Source: Paenibacillaceae bacterium (lineage in GTDB: Bacteria; Bacillota; Bacilli; Paenibacillales; NBRC-103111). From it: a DNA stretch of 64,000 bases. The notes beneath the pieces are model-generated. The model worked only from the letters and a program-made list of their open reading frames with translations, searched no databases and was not told the origin of the DNA. The stretch spans positions 124,001 to 188,000 of the forward strand of contig JAQSYI010000009.1 of assembly GCA_029256185.1 (NCBI GenBank), in the 5' to 3' direction. The stretch's first letter is position 1. Every line of letters starts with the position of its first letter. This document shows positions 60,023-64,000 of the stretch, piece by piece. A program made the translations under genes and the position numbers.

Positions 60023-60829
60023 CACTTGGATAATGGAGGGCCATGCCACCTGCGTCACGGTCACCGGCCGGTTCAACCAGGCTTCAGCAATCGTGCGGAA
60101 GGTAACGGGACTGCCGCTGCAGAAAAATAGGGGATCCGGTATGCAGGAGCTGCGGTTCTGGAGCCCGTTGGAATAAAGAATAGCGCTGATCTCCCGGGCC
60201 GTTTCATCTGCCGAATTAATCAGCTGGACTTTCTCTCCCATGCACTCGGATATATATCCGCTTAAGAACGGATAATGGGTGCAGCCAAGAATCAGGCAGT
60301 CCATATCATGGCCGGCCAGGGGAGCCAGGGTCTCGAGTACGGTCTTTTTGGCCTCGGCGGACTGGTATCTGCCTTCTTCCACAAGAGGGACAAAGGACGG
60401 ACAAGCCAGGCTCACAATCTGGATATCCGGCGAAATGTCATGAAGCGCCTGTACATATGCGCCGCTTTTGATCGTCCCTTCCGTTCCGATGACTCCTACG
60501 GATCTGGTCCGGGAGAGCTTGATAGCCGCCCTTGCGCCAGGCTTGATAACGCCAACTACAGGAACCGAAATGCAAGCGCGGAGATGTTCGAGCGCGGCTG
60601 CTGTTGCCGTATTGCATGCGAGCACTACCATTTTGGGCCGGTAAAGAAGGAGAAAGTCAACAATCTGTTTGGTGAAAAATAATACCTCCGACGGGGAGCG
60701 GGGTCCATAAGGGGCCCGGGCCGTATCGCCAAAATACACTACCTGCTCTTTGGGCAGCTGGCGCATAATCTCGCTTACGACCGTCAGTCCGCCTACACCC
60801 GAGTCCAAAATCGCAATGGGCTGCTGCAC
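60017..60829 (-). CDS. murI: Glutamate racemase
   Basis: MurI converts L- to D-glutamate for peptidoglycan. The 270-residue protein has both catalytic cysteines (VLACNTATAAAL near residue 70 and LILGCTHYPFLSGYI near 185), IAILDSGVGGLTVVSEIMRQ at the N-terminus and YFGDTARAPYGPR. ATG 60841 directly abuts AAAGG, so the downstream GTG 60829 (spacing 12, start MQQPIAILDSG) is preferred. It is preceded by a 35-codon ORF and a deacetylase gene on the same strand, giving a small cell-wall operon. Confidence 0.94.
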   Translation of the reverse strand: MQQPIAILDSGVGGLTVVSEIMRQLPKEQVVYFGDTARAPYGPRSPSEVLFFTKQIVDFLLLYRPKMVVLACNTATAAALEHLRACISVPVVGVIKPGARAAIKLSRTRSVGVIGTEGTIKSGAYVQALHDISPDIQIVSLACPSFVPLVEEGRYQSAEAKKTVLETLAPLAGHDMDCLILGCTHYPFLSGYISECMGEKVQLINSADETAREISAILYSNGLQNRSSCIPDPLFFCSGSPVTFRTIAEAWLNRPVTVTQVAWPSIIQVG

Positions 60830-60859
60830 GGATACACGCATCCTTTGACTGTAGGGTGA

Positions 60860-60967
60860 TTAATAGTACGCCTGATTTACAATATGAGCGCACTCGTCAA
60901 AAGGTACCGGATACCAGGTGCCATGGCTAATCCAACAGATTTCCTCTGCCTCTTGCTCCCTTGCCAT
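60860..60967 (-). CDS. Small ORF, 35 aa, between deacetylase and murI
   Basis: The ATG at 60967 opens a frame of 35 codons (MAREQEAEEICWISHGTWYP, then VPFDECAHIVNQAYY). The composition (two Cys, two Trp, three Tyr, two His) is unlike random sequence, and the text resembles a fragment of a zinc-binding or small acidic protein. The ribosome site is weak (GGAACCGG). It starts 19 bases after the deacetylase stop and ends 30 bases before murI. No family is recognised. Confidence 0.45.
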   Translation of the reverse strand: MAREQEAEEICWISHGTWYPVPFDECAHIVNQAYY

Positions 60968-60986
60968 CGTTGCCGGTTCCGTTGTC

Positions 60987-62030
60987 CTACTTCACCAATT
61001 CCTCCAGGCTTGCGAACTCATAGCCGGCCTTCTTCACATCCTTGATGATCCGGTCCAGCGCTTCGATATTCTCTTGCGAGCCCTGGTGCATCAGAATAAT
61101 ATTCCCTTCGTGAAGGCCGTTCATAATATCGTTATAAGGATCCTCCGCTCCTCCTGCCCGCGGCTCCCAATCCCGCATGGCGGTAGACCAGAACACGGAC
61201 GTATACCCCATCTCGCTCACCATGTCCAGCAGATGCATGCTGTAAGCCCCGTAAGGGAACCGGAACAGAGGGGCCGGAGGCTTGCCGGTCACTTCCTTGA
61301 TCAGGCTGGCGAAATCCTCCAGTTCCTGCTTCACTTCCTCATCGGAGAGCTTGGTCATGTCCTTGTGCGTCATCGTATGATTGCCGATCAAGTGGCCTTC
61401 CTCCGACACCTTCTTGGCAAAGTCCTTATACTGCTTCACATTGTATCCCACGAGGAAGAAAGTGACCTTCACCTCATTGTCCTTCAGGATAGAGAGCAGC
61501 TTGTCGGACTCCCCGATGGGTCCGCCGGTATCGAAGGTCAGGTAGACCTTCTTGCCGCTTCCCACCCAGACCGCCTTCTGATTGGCAGCCAGCTGCTTCA
61601 CCTCTCCGGGGAAGCCTGGAACCTGACCGTCCTTCTTCTTCATATAGTACCAGGAAAAAGCCTTCTTGCTGGCATCGCTTTGTCCCGCCTGCGGTTTGGC
61701 CGTTGCCTTAGTCGGAGCAGACGAAGAGGGGACCGGAACAGTCGTGGGACCTGGAGTAGAACTTGAAGCAGGGCTTGAAGCAAGGCTAGATGAAGGGCTT
61801 GATGAAGCACTTGGTGCAACGCCCGGACTGCCGCCGGGACTTGAACCGGGAAGCGGAGCAACGGTAACGGCAGGTTTAAGGGATGGAGAAGGTGATACAG
61901 AAGGCGTTGTATAAACGGCCGCAGAGGGACTCTCGATCGCGGGAGCGGTCTCCTGCCCGGAGCAGGCAGTAACGGCCAGCATACTAAGCGCCAAAACGGG
62001 TCCAACAGCTAATCCGGCAGACAGCTTCAA
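60987..62030 (-). CDS. Polysaccharide deacetylase lipoprotein (NodB fold, TFDTGG type)
   Basis: This is a 347-residue exported lipoprotein. The signal (LSAGLAVGPVLALSMLAVTA then Cys) has a good lipobox (VTAC). Residues about 25-115 are a Ser/Pro/Ala-rich linker. The NodB domain follows: KVYLTFDTGGPIGESDKLLS, HLIGNHTMTHKDMTKLSDEE and APLFRFPYGAY. The second Asp of the usual TFDD motif is Thr, so the metal site is altered. TTG 62030 is nine bases after AAAGG, while ATG 62039 touches the site. It is likely to act on peptidoglycan or a wall polymer. Confidence 0.88.
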   Translation of the reverse strand: MKLSAGLAVGPVLALSMLAVTACSGQETAPAIESPSAAVYTTPSVSPSPSLKPAVTVAPLPGSSPGGSPGVAPSASSSPSSSLASSPASSSTPGPTTVPVPSSSAPTKATAKPQAGQSDASKKAFSWYYMKKKDGQVPGFPGEVKQLAANQKAVWVGSGKKVYLTFDTGGPIGESDKLLSILKDNEVKVTFFLVGYNVKQYKDFAKKVSEEGHLIGNHTMTHKDMTKLSDEEVKQELEDFASLIKEVTGKPPAPLFRFPYGAYSMHLLDMVSEMGYTSVFWSTAMRDWEPRAGGAEDPYNDIMNGLHEGNIILMHQGSQENIEALDRIIKDVKKAGYEFASLEELVK

Positions 62031-62122
62031 CAGGCTCATCCTTTCGTTGTCATCATGATTCCTATACTTTCGACATGACCGGGAGAAGTTCCTGTCACTT
62101 CCTGCAAGATAATCCGCCACAC

Positions 62123-64000
62123 TTACCGAGCAAGCACCTTATCCGGCTTGGAGGATGCTCCTCCGAACAGATTGTATCCCATCATAACAATCCGGTCGTT
62201 CTCGGTCACCAGCAGATGATAATGGGAGCCCGGCCCTTCAATGGCATAGGAATAGCTGGAGGACACCAGCCGGACCGGGTGCTTGGCTGCTTGACGGGGC
62301 AGTTTTTCCCAACCGCGCTCATAGATTTCCCCGCTCTCCGTAATGCGCAGCCTGCCGCTGATCCGGGCCGTCCCCTGCTCCACCTCCGGCAGCACGGTGT
62401 CCTTAATGGAGGTTATTTTGTTGCTTGAACGCATCAGCTCCAGATTGATCTCATGCACCCGGCCCTCCTTGTCCAGAGCCCATATCGGCACCGGATCAAC
62501 CGTACCGATGATGTAATATTCGGCCGCAAGCTGCTTGATAGCAGGCAAATCCTCCACTTGCTTGAACACATAGGACCCGTCTCCGGTCTTTTCCGTGTAG
62601 AATACCTGTCCGTCCTCTGTCAATGCCAAGAACGCATACGGGTTGGCATGCAAGGATTTGATCCTGCCTGCCCAGGCATCCGCGCCTTTGACGGTGATGC
62701 TCCTTTTGTCCAGGATAAAGGATGTGGTCTCATACCTCCCGGCGCGCTCCTTCCGGTGCGCCTGAAGAAACACCATGACCATGTTCCCCTCCTGATCCAG
62801 AAGCAGCAGCTGCTCGTTGTTGACGGCCATATCCTTAACGGCAAATGGAACAGACAGGCTCTGGCAGCCTGCGAACTGCCCGGGCCACAAGTGCACCGTT
62901 CCTTCATCGCTCAGGGTAACGGGAACATCGATCATAAGCTCCATATCCTTGATGCGGGTTAAGCCCTGCACAGGATAAGCTTGCCCGTCTTCCTCCATCG
63001 TCCAAACCGCCCCGCCTTCACGGATGAAATAAGGACGGTCCGGCAGGGCAACCGCCTGACGGACATCCGCCAATTGGCCAATCTCCGTCCATTGATCCCA
63101 TACAGGATCGAGCCTGCCCAATTGGCCGGTCATATTGCTTCCCCAGGAATAAATCTCACCTTGCTGGTTTAAGGCGAGCACGTGATCGGTTCCCGCAACA
63201 ATCTCGGTTACAGCCTTCAGGCCAGGCAGCTGAACAGGTTCCAAAGCCTGATCTGCATCAGGCCCCAGCATACCGGACCGGTTCTTGCCCAAGCCCCACA
63301 CCGTGCCGTCATCTTTGGCAAACAGGTACAGCCCCTGACCTGCAGCAGCCAGCCGTTTCACTCCGGACATGGCGGGCACCGGCTTCAGCACCTTCTCGCT
63401 GCCGGAGAACAGGAACACCGTGCCGTCCTCGGTTAGGATCAGAGCTTCATCGTCGAAGCCGGCGCTAAACTGGCTGATCTTATGGGGAGCGGGCACCGGC
63501 ACCAGGAATGCCTCATTCTTAAGCAGTTCGCCGTAAGAACCGTTGATGTAATGAAGCTGTGCGTTGTCATCTTGCAGGAATAGAGAAAATGAAGTGCTAT
63601 AAATGGATGCAATACCCGTATAATTCCCCAAACGCACCGGCTTGGAGCTGTCCCGCTTCAGATACCAGACCGTGCCGTCCTCCTTCAAGGCAAATAAAAT
63701 GCCGAACATCTCATCCAGATGCTGAATGGAGACCACTCCGGCCAGTTCCGGAACCGCTGCCGAATGGCCTGAATCGCTCATCCGGCGCACCTGGCCGTCG
63801 ACTGTGAGCACAAACGATCCGGAAATCTGCCTGACTGCCGCTTCCTCCTGCAGCTGTACCGGAGTGGACATATGCTCTCCTGAAGAATTGTAGCCCCAGG
63901 TCCAGGCTCTACCGTCTGCCCCGATGGCATAAGAGCTTCCCGGCTTCCAGCCGTAGCCTGCCGCGTCAAAGATCCTCCCCACTGATATGGAGGCGATCCG
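62123..64000 (-). CDS. RCC1-repeat (alpha-tubulin suppressor-like) protein, 5' end outside window
   Basis: About 625 residues are visible, all in beta-propeller repeats of the RCC1 type, seen as recurring W-x-W-G-x-N or W-G-x-N segments (GRAWTWGYNSSGE, GTVWGLGKNRSGMLGPDADQ, GEIYSWGSNMTGQLG) and KEDGTVWYL / TEDGTVFLF strands. It ends RIVMMGYNLFGGASSKPDKV. Bacterial RCC1 proteins are usually exported and bind partners at the surface. The start lies beyond 64000; the GTG at 63982 is internal. The next gene downstream is the NodB lipoprotein, 92 bases away. Confidence 0.85.
   Translation of the reverse strand, partial: RIASISVGRIFDAAGYGWKPGSSYAIGADGRAWTWGYNSSGEHMSTPVQLQEEAAVRQISGSFVLTVDGQVRRMSDSGHSAAVPELAGVVSIQHLDEMFGILFALKEDGTVWYLKRDSSKPVRLGNYTGIASIYSTSFSLFLQDDNAQLHYINGSYGELLKNEAFLVPVPAPHKISQFSAGFDDEALILTEDGTVFLFSGSEKVLKPVPAMSGVKRLAAAGQGLYLFAKDDGTVWGLGKNRSGMLGPDADQALEPVQLPGLKAVTEIVAGTDHVLALNQQGEIYSWGSNMTGQLGRLDPVWDQWTEIGQLADVRQAVALPDRPYFIREGGAVWTMEEDGQAYPVQGLTRIKDMELMIDVPVTLSDEGTVHLWPGQFAGCQSLSVPFAVKDMAVNNEQLLLLDQEGNMVMVFLQAHRKERAGRYETTSFILDKRSITVKGADAWAGRIKSLHANPYAFLALTEDGQVFYTEKTGDGSYVFKQVEDLPAIKQLAAEYYIIGTVDPVPIWALDKEGRVHEINLELMRSSNKITSIKDTVLPEVEQGTARISGRLRITESGEIYERGWEKLPRQAAKHPVRLVSSSYSYAIEGPGSHYHLLVTENDRIVMMGYNLFGGASSKPDKVLAR

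Noticed and set aside
1..64000. High number of TTG and GTG starts (helicase, csp, ytpB, CDF, dehydrogenase, permease, deacetylase and others)
   Set aside because: The frequency is normal for Firmicutes with strong ribosome sites and is not itself unusual.
1..64000. CRISPR array, prophage, integron or intact insertion sequence
   Set aside because: The tandem repeats found have two to five units without unique spacers of constant length, and no cas, integrase, transposase or reverse transcriptase gene is present.

Overview
The window looks like chromosomal DNA of a spore-forming, low-to-mid-GC Firmicute of the Paenibacillus group. This is an inference. It rests on ytpB (sesquarterpene synthase), a CssRS pair, DUF4178, DUF1450, DUF3906 and CBO0543 family proteins, topoisomerase III, a yybP-ykoY (manganese) riboswitch, a TPP riboswitch, strong AGGAGG-type ribosome binding sites and frequent TTG/GTG starts. 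I see no rRNA, tRNA, CRISPR array, prophage block or intact insertion sequence. Two genes run off the window: a DEAD-box RNA helicase at the left edge and an RCC1-repeat protein at the right edge.

Layout. 1-8.7 kb: helicase, DUF4178 and YitT proteins, a flavin reductase pair, a D-2-hydroxyacid dehydrogenase, pfkA, and the terpene synthase ytpB with an unknown partner. 8.9-16.6 kb: two transporters, a CYTH enzyme, a YebC-like regulator, a cold-shock gene with a TTG start, a methyltransferase and a TerC protein under a manganese riboswitch. 16.8-26.7 kb: an M3B peptidase, a large secreted beta-propeller protein, then a leftward run of ABC ATPase, permease, CapA-like protein, NodB deacetylase and FAH hydrolase. 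27-38 kb: MFS plus AraC, an ECF sigma factor with its probable anti-sigma factor, RNA and small-molecule methyltransferases, a small gene with a LexA box, a MocR regulator and a TetR regulator. 38-44 kb: topB, an orphan beta-rich protein, a 20-codon micro-ORF, a CDF metal exporter, DUF1450 and an IscA-like protein. 44-48 kb: TPP riboswitch and tenI-thiS-thiG-thiH. 48-55 kb: HxlR, AI-2E permease, small genes, and a marR-MMPL efflux operon. 55-64 kb: cssRS and a group of cell-wall genes (M14 peptidase, murI, NodB deacetylase, RCC1-like protein).

Functional threads. Cell-envelope work recurs: two NodB deacetylases, a CapA-like protein, glutamate racemase, a gamma-glutamyl-type carboxypeptidase and the CssRS secretion-stress system. 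Metal homeostasis is represented by TerC with its riboswitch and by the CDF exporter. Thiamine thiazole synthesis uses ThiH, with no ThiO in the operon.

The most unusual material is intergenic. (i) A structured repeat of about 330 bp occurs twice (13.4-13.75 kb and 43.8-44.13 kb). Its flanks are conserved, but its central 44-45 nt palindrome has a different sequence in each copy. (ii) A family of tandem 38-64 bp leader repeats runs directly into the ribosome binding sites of pfkA, thiG and the AI-2E gene. (iii) A foldback repeat bounded by CTAACGGAC/GTCCGTTAG is present in two copies. (iv) A 15-bp tandem repeat lies between the promoter and the start of marR. (v) The TPP riboswitch is separated from its operon by about 630 nt that contain two of these repeat types.
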